Made by a program: the position numbers and the translations under genes. Source: Bombyx mori (Eukaryota; Arthropoda; Insecta; Lepidoptera; Bombycidae). Taken from it: DNA of 64,000 nt. The stretch covers positions 8,692,501 through 8,756,500 of the forward strand of contig NC_085130.1 of assembly GCF_030269925.1 (NCBI RefSeq), written 5' to 3'. Below the pieces are notes generated by a model that saw only the letters and a list, made by a program, of their open reading frames with translations, searched no databases and had not been told where the DNA came from. This document shows positions 21,105-31,287 of this stretch, piece after piece (the first letter of the stretch is position 1; the number at the start of each line of letters is the position of its first letter).

Positions 21105-21236
21105 TGTCGTTTTCACGGCATAGGCACTCCCCCCCCCCTGCTCCTTGCTGTCTTTACAGCACAGGGGGTTCTCCCAAACCAGGGGACTCGCCTTTCGGCG
21201 AGTTGAACAAAAGTCCCGGGGCCGCCCCCCCCGGGC
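21105..21236 (+). promoter_or_regulatory. Structured 5' UTR of Amy copy 1
   Basis: Successive hairpins: TGTCG-ttttca-CGGCA (21105-21120); an outer CCCCCTG...CAGGGGG with inner GCTGT-cttt-ACAGC (about 21130-21168); ACTCGCC-tttc-GGCGAGT (21186-21203); and CCCGGGG...CCCCGGG (21213-21236), ending just before ORF1. Copy 3 keeps the same stems with changed bases. Confidence 0.5.
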
Positions 21237-21245
21237 GAAAATCAC

Positions 21246-22856
21246 GTGAAGATGGAGGAAAAAATTTTCATCGACTTCATTCGGGAAAAATATCCGTCAA
21301 TCGCGCCCGAATTCGAAGCCTATAGGGCCTCATTTGGTAATTATTCTCCCCCCGCATCTCTCGCCGCCGTCGCCAAACATGCCTCGCAGGCATGCCTCGC
21401 GTGCCCCGCCGCCGGTCCGTGTTCAAGCGCACGTACGCACGCCGCCGCCGTAGCGTCTAACGCCCCCGCCCCCGCTACCCCCGCGCCCGCCTCAATCACG
21501 TCAGTTTCGTCCGTCGCGACCTCAATAGCGTCTAGTTCAGGCTCCGATACCGAATCGGAGATGGACTTCGAGTCCGCGACTAGCCCTCAACCCGGAACCT
21601 CGGATGGGTTCCAAACTGTAACGCGCGGTAAAAAGCGTACTCGCGTCGTGGAGTCCCGGAGCTACATGACGAAGCAAACCAAGTCCGCGACCGCCTCCCG
21701 ACCGCAGGTAGTCGTGACGCCGGAGTCGGACTCCGCCCGCCGCGTAACCCCACCGCCGCGCCCAAAAACCGCGCCCGCGCCTAAAACAGTTGTCCCGCCC
21801 CCGCTGATACTCCAGGAGAAGTCAGCGTGGAATCGCGTATCCCAGGCCCTTCAGGCCAACAAAATTAATTATACCCATGCGCGTAACGTTTCGCATGGGA
21901 TTCAGATTAAGGTCGCAACGCCGGGCGACCATAGGGCCCTCTCTGCTTACCTCCGAAAGGAGAACATAGGTTATCACACCTATGCTCTTCAGGAGGACCG
22001 GGAACTCCGCGTAGTGATACGCGGAGTCCCCAAGGAACTCGACATAGACTACGTAAAGGAGGATCTGATCGGTCAGTCCCTCCCAATAGTTAGTGTGCAC
22101 CGGATGCACAGCGGACGCGGCAGACAGCCGTACAATATGATTCTCGTCGCGCTAGAATCAACCCCGGAGGCAAAGAAAAGAATCTCATGTCTCAAAACGA
22201 TATGCGGCCTCTCCGGGGTCACCATCGAAGCCCCCCATAAACGTGGTACTCCCGGGCAGTGCCACAGGTGCCAGCTCTATGGCCACTCAGCGCGTAATTG
22301 CCACGCGCGCCCCCGCTGCGTGAAATGCCTCGGCGATCACGCAACCACAGAATGTTCGCGTGTTAGGGAAACCGCGACGGAACCCCCAAGCTGTGTCCTA
22401 TGCCTTAAGCAAGGGCACCCGGAAAACTACCGCGGATGTCCTAGGGCTCCGCGTAAACGCCCGAACCACCCAGCCCCCCGAACCGTCGACCCAAAGACTT
22501 CGGCGCCTTCAGTGCCGAAACCAGCCTTCGTACCGGCTGCGGTTCCCACCGTCTCGGCGTGGAAAAAACCGCTGCCGTATACGAAGGAGGGAACACAAAA
22601 CGTACCCCAGCTCCCGCCTGCGACACGTCCCGCGCCTCAGCCCCTGCTCGTACCTCGCCCCGCGCCCGCGTACCGCCCCCCGCAACCCTCAGTCGTCAAC
22701 GACTTCGCGCTCGTGCGCGACTTCGTCACCGCGGTAAACTTTGACCGTCTGCGATCGTTCGCAGATGCTATCCGTAGGTCGGTAACCCCCGAACAGCGAC
22801 TCGCGGCCGCTTTCGATCACATGGACGTCTACGAGTCCGTGTCTCGCACGTTATAA
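21246..22856 (+). CDS. Amy copy 1 ORF1: gag-like zinc-knuckle protein
   Basis: The frame opens at ATG 21246 (MKMEEK); the internal MEEK start at 21252 matches copy 2 and is equally likely. About 536 aa. An Ala/Pro/Ser-rich low-complexity front is followed by a conserved central part (YTHARN, YALQEDRELRVVIRGVPKEL, VSVHRMHSGRG), which is an RRM-like domain. Three zinc knuckles follow: CHRCQLYGHSARNC, CVKCLGDHATTEC and CVLCLKQGHPENYRGC. A Pro-rich linker and an acidic C-terminal helix end it. RNA-binding particle protein of the element. It is about 98% alike to copy 2 by eye. Confidence 0.85.
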   Translation: MKMEEKIFIDFIREKYPSIAPEFEAYRASFGNYSPPASLAAVAKHASQACLACPAAGPCSSARTHAAAVASNAPAPATPAPASITSVSSVATSIASSSGSDTESEMDFESATSPQPGTSDGFQTVTRGKKRTRVVESRSYMTKQTKSATASRPQVVVTPESDSARRVTPPPRPKTAPAPKTVVPPPLILQEKSAWNRVSQALQANKINYTHARNVSHGIQIKVATPGDHRALSAYLRKENIGYHTYALQEDRELRVVIRGVPKELDIDYVKEDLIGQSLPIVSVHRMHSGRGRQPYNMILVALESTPEAKKRISCLKTICGLSGVTIEAPHKRGTPGQCHRCQLYGHSARNCHARPRCVKCLGDHATTECSRVRETATEPPSCVLCLKQGHPENYRGCPRAPRKRPNHPAPRTVDPKTSAPSVPKPAFVPAAVPTVSAWKKPLPYTKEGTQNVPQLPPATRPAPQPLLVPRPAPAYRPPQPSVVNDFALVRDFVTAVNFDRLRSFADAIRRSVTPEQRLAAAFDHMDVYESVSRTL

Positions 22857-22876
22857 AAATTCTTTACCGGTAATCA

Positions 22877-25770
22877 ATGGCGCAAAAAGGTAGAGAAAAA
22901 CCGTATTCCCTTACGTTAGCATTCTACAATGCTAACGGACTCGCGCGGCAACGCGATCAAATTTTCGAATTCCTCCGCGATAATCTTGTAGATATTTTGT
23001 TAGTGCAGGAGACCTGTCTGAAGCCCTCGCGTCGTGACCCGAAAGTCGCGAATTACGTCATGGTTAGGAATGACAGACTCACCGTCTCCAACTCACCGCC
23101 TCCAAAGGCGGGACTGCCATTTACTATAGGCGGGCTCTGCACGTTGTCCCTCTTGATACTCCCTCGCTCTTACATATCGAGGCGTCAGTGTGCCGTATCT
23201 CGCTGACGGGACACCAGCCGATCGTCATCGCATCCGTTTATATCCCCCCGGACAAGCCCCTCCTGAGCAGTGACATCGAGTCACTGTTCGGCATGGGAGA
23301 CTCCGTCATCCTGGCAGGCGATTTAAATTGCCACCACACTAGGTGGAACTGCCATCGTACGAACGTTAACGGTAGGCGTCTCGACGCGTTTATAGACGAC
23401 CTCACTTTTGAAGTAGTCGGTCCCCCAACTCCAACATGTTATCCGTATAACATCGCGCTCCGTCCGAGCACTATAGACCTGGCATTGCTTAGGAACGTAA
23501 CTCTGCGCTTACGTTCCATCGAAGCACTGTCAGAGCTCGACTCAGACCACCGACCTGTCGTTATGCAGCTCGGTCGCCCTCACAACCCAGTCACTGTTAC
23601 GAGGACCATGGTGGATTGGAATAAGCTGGGCACGTGCCTAGCCGAAGCCGCTCCGCCAATCCTCCCTTACGGCCCGGATTCGAATCTATCCCCCGAGGAC
23701 ACCGTCGAATCCATAAACATCATTACCGATCACATCTCTTCCGCGATCATTAGATCTTCAAAAGAAGTCGATGTGGAGGACAGCTTCCACCGCATCAGAC
23801 TGTCCTCCGAACTTAGGAATCTCTTAAGAGTTAGGAACGCGGCAATCCGGGCCTACGATCGTCTTCCCACGCATTCAAACCGGATTCGGATGCGTCGTCT
23901 ACAACGCGAAGTCCACTCCCGCCTAAGCGACGCGCGTAACGATAATTGGCATAGTTATTTAGAACAACTCGCGCCCTCCCACCAAGCATACTGGCGACTA
24001 GCTAGGACTCTCAAATCCGAAACTACCGCTACTATGCCTCCCCTCTTACGCCCTTCAGGCCAACCACCGGCATTCGATGATGATGACAAGGCTGAGCTGC
24101 TGGCCGATGCACTGCAAGAGCAGTGCACCACCAGCACTCAACACGCGGACCCCGAACACACCGAGTTAGTCGACAGGGAGGTCGAGCGCAGAGCTTCCCT
24201 GCCGCCCTCGGACGCGTTACCCCCCATTACCACTGACGAAGTTAGAGACGCGATCCACAATCTCCAACCTAGGAAGGCACCCGGCTCCGACAGCATCCGC
24301 AACCGCGCGCTAAAACTCTTGCCAGTCCAACTGATAGCAATGTTGGCTACAATTTTAAATGCCGCTATGACGCACTGCATCTTTCCCGCGGTGTGGAAAG
24401 AAGCGGACGTTATCGGTATACATAAGCCGGGCAAACCGACAAACGAAACTTCTAGTTACCGTCCGATTAGTCTCCTCCCGACGATAGGAAAAATTTACGA
24501 ACGGCTCCTTAGGAAACGCCTCTGGGATTTTGTTACCGCGAACAAAATTCTCATAGACGAACAGTTCGGATTCCGCTCTAAACACTCGTGCGTACAACAA
24601 GTGCACCGCCTCACGGAGCACATCCTGATAGGACTAAATAGGCGTAAACAAATCCCGACCGGCGCCCTCTACTTCGACATCGCGAAGGCGTTCGACAAAG
24701 TCTGGCACAACGGTTTAATTTACAAACTGTACAACATGGGAGTGCCAGACAGACTCGTGCTCATCATACGAGACTTCTTGTCGAACCGTTCGTTTCGATA
24801 TCGAGTAGAGGGAACTAGTTCTCTTCCCCGCCAACTGACTGCCGGAGTCCCGCAAGGCTCCGCGCTCTCCCCGTTATTATTTAGTTTGTATATCAATGAT
24901 ATACCCCGGTCTCCGGAGACCCATCTAGCGCTCTTCGCCGATGACACGGCTATCTACTACTCGTGTAGGAAAATGTCGCTGCTTCATCGGCGACTCCAGA
25001 TCGCAGTAGTCACCATGGGACAGTGGTTCCGGAAGTGGCGAATTGACATCAACCCCACGAAAAGCGCAGCGGTGCTCTTCAAAAGGGGTCGCCCTCCGAA
25101 CATCACTTCGAGCATCCCACTCCGTAGTAGGCGCGCAAACACCTCCGCCGTTAGTCCCATCACTCTCTTTGGCCAGCCCATACCGTGGGTCTCGAAGGTC
25201 AAATATCTAGGCGTCACCCTCGACAGAGGGATGACATTCCGTCCCCATATAAAAACGGTACGCGACCGCGCCGCGTGTATACTAAGACGACTCTATCCAA
25301 TGCTTTGTAGTCGAAGCAAACTGTCCCTCCGCAATAAGGTAACTCTCTACAAAACTTGTATACGCCCCGTCACGACGTATGCAAGCGTAGTGTTCGCTCA
25401 CGCAGCCCGCACCCACTTGAAATCCCTTCAGGTTATTCAATCACAATTCTGCAGGATAGCCGTCGGAGCGCCATGGTTCCTTAGGAACGTGGATCTCCAC
25501 GATGACCCGGAGCTCGACTCATTTAGTAAGTATCTACAGTCGGCATCGCTGCGCCATTTTGAGGCGGCACGACATGAGAACCCTCTCATCGTAGCCGCTG
25601 GAAATTACATACCCGAACCAGTAGACCGAATGGTAAACCGTCGACGTCGCCCAAAGCACGTCATTACGGATCCTCCTGATCCATTAACGGTGCTTTTAGG
25701 CACCACAAGCACCGGTCACCGTCCTCGTCGAACCCGTCGCTTGCGACGAAGGGCTCGACGAGCGAACTAA
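22877..25770 (+). pseudogene. Amy copy 1 ORF2: endonuclease-reverse transcriptase, frameshifted
   Basis: The first frame runs 22877-23206 and the rest continues in another frame to 25770. The cause is visible: an imperfect 14-base tandem duplication, actcaccgtctcca / actcaccgcctcca, at 23077-23104, absent from copies 2 and 3. Domains present: endonuclease (FYNANG, LVQET, AGDLNCHH, SDHRPV) and reverse transcriptase (YRPISLLP, FDIAKAFDKVWH, GVPQGSALSP, FADD). The end is basic (RRTRRLRRRARRAN). There is no RNase H. The element could still supply RNA for trans mobilisation but not an intact enzyme. Confidence 0.85.
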
Positions 25771-25783
25771 CCCATAGACACAG

Positions 25784-25817
25784 CCCACTGAGTTTCTCGC
25801 CGGATCTTCTCAGTGGG
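25784..25817 (+). promoter_or_regulatory. Conserved 3' UTR hairpin of Amy elements
   Basis: CCCACTGAG pairs perfectly with CTCAGTGGG around a 16-base loop. It is found in nearly all Amy 3' ends in the window, including short fragments. A second hairpin (atagcc...ggctat, near 25933-25950) precedes the poly(A). A role in reverse transcriptase recognition is inference. Confidence 0.5.
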
Positions 25818-25975
25818 TCGCGTTTCCGATCCGGTGGTAGGTTCTGCGAAGCACTGCTCTTGCTAGGGTCAGTGTTAGCAACTCTCCGGTTGAGCCCCGC
25901 GAGCTCACCTACAAACGTTAGGGGGAAGCTGAAATAGCCTCTCAAGGCTATCAGCATAGAAAAAAAAAAAAAAAA

Positions 25976-26465
25976 TCCTTAGCTCAGAAGCGAGCGAGTC
26001 ACCGTATCAGACAGAACGCTCCTGCGTAATATACGCTCTGAGTTAACATTTCTGGTTTTATTGACTTACGAAGACCACCCGCTTACCATGTCGCTACCCG
26101 AAAGTGGAAATACTCCAACATCTATAGATAGATAGATAGATTAGATAGAACTAGGGACGTTTTCATTAGACATTTTTCTTGGTTCACTCATCTGTAATTG
26201 AATGAAGAGTTTTGTGTTGTCCAGCTGGAGCACTGGGTATGTATACTCCAGGGGGTCCCACAAACAAGTTCGAAAAGGAATGGTAGCGAGCGAGGTGCGG
26301 ACGTATTCTCGTGTGTATGCTTCGGTGGTTGCGGGTGATCTGTCGGCTGTCGGCTAGGCTTGTTGAAAAAATATCGATATTATTTTTTCAATGTATCGAT
26401 ATTTTTGAGCTATATTATTATTTTATACATCGATGTATCGATACAAAATTCCAAGTATCGAAAAG
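25976..26465. other. Spacer between Amy copies 1 and 2, with a hAT-like end
   Basis: Contains a (tagatagatagat) run near 26125. From 26350 to 26465 there is AT-rich sequence with repeated tatcgata/tatcgat motifs (gttgaaaaaatatcgatatt), as in the subterminal parts of some hAT elements. No gene was seen. It joins abruptly to the truncated 3' side of copy 2 at 26466. Confidence 0.35.
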
Positions 26466-28622
26466 GTCGATGCGCCACTTGCGGAACCACTGTCCCATGG
26501 TGACTACTGCGATCTGGAGTCGCCGATGAAGCAGCGTCATCTTCCTACACGAGTAGTAGATAGCCGTGTCATCGGCGAAGAGCGCTAGATGGGTCTCCGG
26601 AGACCGGGGTATATCATTGATATACAAACTAAATAATAACGGGGAGAGCGCGGAGCCTTGCGGGACTCCGGCAGTCAGTTGACGGGGACGAGAACGAGTT
26701 CCCTCTACTCGATATCGAAACGAACGGTTCGACAAGAAGTCTCGTATGATGAGCACGAGTCTGTCTGGCACTCCCATGTTGTACAGTTTGTAAATTAAAC
26801 CGTTGTGCCAGACTTTGTCGAACGCCTTCGCGATGTCGAAGAAGAGGGCGCCGGTCGGGATTTGTTTACGCCTATTTAGTCCTATCAGGATGTGCTCCGT
26901 GAGGCGGTGCACTTGTTGTACGCACGAGTGTTTAGAGCGGAATCCGAACTGTTCGTCTATGAGAATTTTGTTCGCGGTAACAAAATCCCAGAGGCGTTTC
27001 CTAAGGAGCCGTTCGTAAATTTTTCCTATCGTCGGGAGGAGACTAATCGGACGGTAACTAGAAGTTTCGTTTGTCGGTTTGCCCGGCTTATGTATACCGA
27101 TAACGTCCGCTTCTTTCCACACCGCGGGAAAGATGCAGTGCGTCATAGCGGCATTTAAAATTGTAGCCAACATTGCTATCAGTTGGACTGGCAAGAGTTT
27201 TAGCGCGCGGTTGCGGATGCCGTCGGAGCCGGGTGCCTTCCTAGGTTGGAGGTTGTGGATCGCGTCTCTAACTTCGTCAGTGGTAATGGGGGGTAACGCG
27301 TCCGAGGGCGGCAGGGAAGCTCTGCGCTCGACCTCCCTGTCGACTAACTCGGTGTGTTCGGGGTCCGCGTGTTGAGTGCTGGTGGTGCACTGCTCTTGCA
27401 GTGCATCGGCCAGCAGCTCAGCCTTGTCATCGTCATCGAATGCCGGTGGTTGGCCTGAAGGGCGTACGAGGGGAGGCATAGTAGCGGTAGTTTCGGATTT
27501 GAGAGTCCTAGCTAGTCGCCAGTATGCTTGGTGGGAGGGCGCGAGTTGTTCTAAATAACTATGCCAATTATCGTTACGCGCGTTACTTAGGCGGGAGTGG
27601 ACTTCGCGTTGTAGACGACGCATCCGAATCCGGTTTGAATGCGTGGGAAGACGATCGTAGGCCCGGATCGCCGCGTTCCTAACTCTTAAGAGATTCCTAA
27701 GTTCGGAGGACAGTCTGATGCGGTGGAAGCTGTCCTCCACATCGACTTCTTTTGAAGATCTAATGATCGCGGAAGAGATGTGATCGGTAATGATGTTTAT
27801 GGATTCGACGGTGTCCTCGGGGGATAGATTCGAATCCGGGCCGTAAGGGAGGATTGGCGGAGCGGCTTCGGCTAGGCACGTGCCCAGCTTATTCCAATCC
27901 ACCATGGTCCTCGTAACAGTGGCTGGGTTGTGAGGGCGACCGAGCTGCATAAGGACAGGTCGGTGGTCTGAGTCGAGCTCTGACAGTGCTTCGATGGAAC
28001 GTAAGCGCAGAGTTACGTTCCTAAGCAATGCCAGGTCTATAGTGCTCGGACGGAGCGCGATGTTATACGGATAACATGTTGGAGTTGGGGGACCGACTAC
28101 TTCAAAAGTGAGGTCGTCTATAAACGCGTCGAGACGCCTACCGTTAACGTTCGTACGATGGCAGTTCCACCTAGTGTGGTGGCAATTTAAATCGCCTGCC
28201 AGGATGACGGAGTCTCCCATGCCAAACAGTGACTCGATGTCACTGCTCAGGAGGGGCTTGTCCGGGGGGAGATAAACGGATGCGATGACGATCGGCTGGT
28301 GTCCCGTCAGCGAGATACGGCACACTGACGCCTCGATATGTAAGAGCGAGGGAGTATCGAGAGGAACAACGTGCAGAGCCCGCCTATAGTAAATGGCAGT
28401 CCCGCCTTTGGAGGCGGTGAGTCTGTCATTCCTAACCATGACGTAATTCGCGACTTTCGGGTCACGACGCGAGGGCTTCAGACAGGTCTCCTGCACTAAC
28501 AAAATATCTACAAGATTATCGCGGAGGAATTCGAAAATTTGATCGCGTTGCCGCGCGAGTCCGTTAGCATTGTAGAATGCTAACGTAAGGGAATACGGTT
28601 TTTCTCTACCTTTTTGCGCCAT
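26418..28622 (-). pseudogene. Amy copy 2 ORF2, truncated C-terminus
   Basis: An open frame of 734 codons from ATGGCGCAAAAAGG. The last 16 or so residues (after RKWRID) are flanking DNA read through to a chance stop. Endonuclease and reverse transcriptase motifs including FADD are intact, and the 14-base duplication of copy 1 is absent. The C-terminal region after the reverse transcriptase is lost. Confidence 0.85.
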
Positions 28623-28642
28623 TGATTACCGGTAAAGAATTT

Positions 28643-30247
28643 TTATAACGTGCGAGACACGGACTCGTAGACGTCCATGTGATCGAAAGCGGCCGCGAGC
28701 CGCTGTTCGGGGGTTACCGACCTACGGATAGCATCTGCGAACGATCGCAGACGGTCAAAGTTTACCGCGGTGACGAAGTCGCGCACGAGCGCGAAGTCGT
28801 TGACGACTGAGGGTTGCGGGGGGCGGTACGCGGGCGCGGGGCGAGGTGCGAGCAGGGGCTGAGGCGCGTGACGTGTCGCAGGCGGGAGCTGGGGTACGTT
28901 TTGTGTTCCCTCCTTCGTATACGGCAGCGGTTTTTTCCACGCCGAGACGGTGGGAACCGCAGCCGGTACGAAGGCTGGTTTCGGCACTGAAGGCGCCGAA
29001 GTCTTTGGGTCGACGGTTCGGGGGGCTGGGTGGTTCAGGCGTTTACGCGGAGCCCTAGGACATCCGCGGTAGTTTGCCGGGTGCCCTTGCTTAAGGCATA
29101 GGACACAGCTTGGGGGTTCCGTCGCGGTTTCCCTAACACGCGAACATTCTGTGGTTGCGTGATCGCCGAGGCATTTCACGCAGCGGGGGCGCGCGTGGCA
29201 ATTACGCGCTGAGTGGCCATAGAGCTGGCACCTGTGGCACTGCCCGGGAGTACCACGTTTATGGGGGGCTTCGATGGTGACCCCGGAGAGGCCGCATATC
29301 GTTTTGAGACATGAGATTCTTTTCTTTGCCTCCGGGGTTGATTCTAGCGCGACGAGAATCATATTGTACGGCTGTCTGCCGCGTCCGCTGTGCATCCGGT
29401 GCACACTAATTATTGGGAGGGACTGACCGATCAGATCCTCCTTTACGTAGTCTGTGTCGAGTTCCTTGGGGACTCCACGTATCACTACGCGGAGTTCGCG
29501 GTCCTCCTGAAGAGCATAGGTGTGATAACCTATGTTCTCCTTTCGGAGGTAAGCAGAGAGGGCCCTATGGTCGCCCGGCGTTGCGACCTTAATCTGAATC
29601 CCATGCGCGACGTTACGCGCATGGGTATAATTAATTTTGTTGGCCTGAAGGGCCTGGGATACGCGATTCCACACTGACTTCTCCTGGAGTATCAGCGGGG
29701 GCGGGACAACTGTTTTAGGCGCGGGCGCGGTTTTTGGGCGTGGCGGTGGGATTACGCGGCGGGCGGAGTCCGACTCCGGCGTTACGACTACCTGCGGTCG
29801 GGAGGCGGTCGCGGACTTGGTTTGCTTCGTCATGGAGCTCCGGGACTCCACGACGCGAGTACGCTTTTTACCGCGCGTTACAGTTTGGAACCCATCCGAG
29901 GTTCCGGGTTGAGGGCTAGTCGCGGACTCGAAGTCCATCTCCGATTCGGTATCGGAGCCTGAACTAGACGCTATTGAGGTCGCGACGGACGAAACTGACG
30001 TGATTGAGGCGGGCGCGGGGGTAGCGGGGGCGGGGGCGTTAGACGCTACGGCGGCGGCGTGCGTACGTGCGCTTGAACACGGACCGGCGGCGGGGCACGC
30101 GAGGCATGCCTGCGAGGCATGTTTGGCGACGGCGGCGAGAGATGCGGGGGGAGAATAATTACCAAATGAGGCCCTATAGGCTTCGAATTCGGGCGCGATT
30201 GACGGATATTTTTCCCGAATGAAGTCGATGAAAAGTTTTTCCTCCAT
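28643..30247 (-). CDS. Amy copy 2 ORF1: gag-like zinc-knuckle protein
   Basis: 534 aa starting MEEKLFIDF, intact. It has the same layout as copy 1 ORF1: low-complexity Ala/Pro/Ser front, RRM-like centre, three zinc knuckles (CHRCQLYGHSARNC, CVKCLGDHATTEC, CVLCLKQGHPANYRGC), Pro-rich tail. Differences from copy 1 are scattered single residues. Confidence 0.85.
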   Translation of the reverse strand: MEEKLFIDFIREKYPSIAPEFEAYRASFGNYSPPASLAAVAKHASQACLACPAAGPCSSARTHAAAVASNAPAPATPAPASITSVSSVATSIASSSGSDTESEMDFESATSPQPGTSDGFQTVTRGKKRTRVVESRSSMTKQTKSATASRPQVVVTPESDSARRVIPPPRPKTAPAPKTVVPPPLILQEKSVWNRVSQALQANKINYTHARNVAHGIQIKVATPGDHRALSAYLRKENIGYHTYALQEDRELRVVIRGVPKELDTDYVKEDLIGQSLPIISVHRMHSGRGRQPYNMILVALESTPEAKKRISCLKTICGLSGVTIEAPHKRGTPGQCHRCQLYGHSARNCHARPRCVKCLGDHATTECSRVRETATEPPSCVLCLKQGHPANYRGCPRAPRKRLNHPAPRTVDPKTSAPSVPKPAFVPAAVPTVSAWKKPLPYTKEGTQNVPQLPPATRHAPQPLLAPRPAPAYRPPQPSVVNDFALVRDFVTAVNFDRLRSFADAIRRSVTPEQRLAAAFDHMDVYESVSRTL

Positions 30248-30297
30248 CTTTACGTGATTTTCGCCCGGGGGGGGCGGCCCCGGGACTTAAACACGCG

Positions 30298-30313
30298 CTC
30301 GCCTTGCGGCGAG
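30298..30313 (-). promoter_or_regulatory. ORF1-proximal hairpin of Amy copy 2
   Basis: CTCGCC-gcaa-GGCGAG on the minus strand, in the same place as CTCGCC-tttc-GGCGAG in copies 1 and 3. The stem is conserved and the loop has changed to a GNRA-type tetraloop. Confidence 0.45.
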
Positions 30314-30544
30314 GCCCCTGCGTCGGTAACACTAAATTGGCCGAAGCGATTCTAGGAATTTTAGAAATTTTAGTGAATAGAATAAGTAGAATAGAATTAG
30401 AGTGAATAGAACCACTGCACAGTTCCCGGGCGGCAATGCCTTGCAATTAGGCGCAGGTACAAATTCCGAGAAACACTTGGGCCACAGATGTGCCACGAAC
30501 AATGATCTATTATCACCGGTAGTCACTTCCGACAAAACAATGAG

Positions 30545-30579
30545 CACGTCCACGCGCGTCGGTTGCTCAAATCGGAATG
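30545..30579 (-). promoter_or_regulatory. Internal promoter of Amy copy 2: initiator plus DPE
   Basis: On the minus strand TCATTC with A at 30578 as +1, and GGACGTG at 30551-30545, again exactly +28 to +34. Apart from these two motifs this 5' UTR does not resemble that of copy 1. Confidence 0.6.
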
Positions 30580-30770
30580 ATGGGAGACATCCCTACTGTC
30601 GGCGCACGAAAGGGCGCGAGCGCGGCTTGCCAAAGGGAAAGCCCTTCGGTCGCTACTCTTTGAGTCGCGCCGGGAGCCGACAACGAGAGTCCCTGATTGG
30701 TCGCGGCACGCGATCAGACACGGCAGGCGTTTGGATTGCTATAAGACATAAGAGAAATTATTCAATCATT
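30580..30770. other. Head-to-head gap between Amy copies 2 and 3
   Basis: About 190 bp, GC-rich on the left and AT-rich on the right. It ends with tcaatcatt (30762-30770), the left target duplication of copy 3. No gene was seen. Confidence 0.4.
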
Positions 30771-30809
30771 CATTCAGTTCCGATTGCAACACCATTTGGT
30801 CCGGACGCG
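30771..30809 (+). promoter_or_regulatory. Internal promoter of Amy copy 3: initiator plus DPE
   Basis: TCAGTT with A at 30776 as +1, and GGACGCG at 30803-30809, again at +28. The element may start a few bases earlier (CATTCAGTT at 30771). Confidence 0.55.
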
Positions 30810-31149
30810 TTTTTGAGAAAAATTGTCGCTGCCGTCGCGAACGTGAGTTGTGAGTTGCCCGACATTGTCGTTGTCGCATAGATCGCGACATTGTTGTGCA
30901 TTCTCGACGCGCTGTCGCTGGCGTCGCGACCTTGAATCTCAAAAACAGTTTGAGCTTGTTGTTGTGCACTCGAAACGCCAACTCATTATCATTATCACTC
31001 ATCCATTCATTTATTAAATTTAATTATCTTATTCGGCGTGCAAAACAGTCTTTTTAAAGACTGAACCCCCACTGCGATCACCGCTTGTTGTGGCACTCAC
31101 AACCCAGTGGGGCCCCACCCTCCAAACTCTCCACCCCAATCCTAGCTGA

Positions 31150-31262
31150 CTGCCGTTTTCACGGCAAAGGCACTCCCCCCCCTTGGAGCTGGTAAAGCTC
31201 AGGGGGTGAACTCCCACTCAGGGGACTCGCCTTTCGGCGAGTGTGCCTTAAGTCCCGGGGAC
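31150..31262 (+). promoter_or_regulatory. Structured 5' UTR of Amy copy 3
   Basis: TGCCG-ttttca-CGGCA (31150-31166); outer CCCCC...GGGGG with inner GAGCT-ggtaa-AGCTC (about 31174-31206); ACTCGCC-tttc-GGCGAGT (31225-31242). The inner stem differs in sequence from that of copy 1 (GCTGT/ACAGC) but still pairs. Confidence 0.5.
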
Positions 31263-31287
31263 GCCCCCCCCGGGCAAGAAAACCAAC

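Larger units (their letters stand above)
20884..25975 (+). mobile_element. Amy/BMC1 jockey-clade LINE, copy 1 (full length, ORF2 frameshifted)
   Basis: About 5.1 kb, the length reported for BMC1. It starts at CATTC with a downstream promoter motif at +28. Then come a structured 5' UTR of about 360 bases, ORF1, a 20-base gap, ORF2 in two frames, the 3' UTR with the cccactgag...ctcagtggg hairpin, and a poly(A) run. Jockey clade is inferred from two ORFs, three zinc knuckles, FADD in the reverse transcriptase and no RNase H. No target duplication was found between flanks, so one side may have been rearranged. Confidence 0.85.
26466..30579 (-). mobile_element. Amy/BMC1 LINE, copy 2 (minus strand, 3'-truncated)
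   Basis: The 5' end is at 30579 (CATTCC, with A at 30578 as +1). ORF1 and the first 715 or so codons of ORF2 follow, then the element stops abruptly at 26466 inside the region after the reverse transcriptase, with no 3' UTR or poly(A). LINEs normally lose 5' ends, so a missing 3' end means a later deletion or rearrangement. ORFs are nearly identical to copy 1, but the 5' UTR is unrelated. Confidence 0.85.

Noticed and set aside
21246..25770. Amy elements as retroviral gag-pol
   Set aside because: No long terminal repeats, protease or integrase; apurinic-type endonuclease, poly(A) tails and target duplications show non-LTR retrotransposons.
28846..29919. Several plus-strand frames of 60-95 codons across Amy copy 2
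   Set aside because: They are shadows of the GC-rich minus-strand ORF1; matching shadows occur over copy 1.
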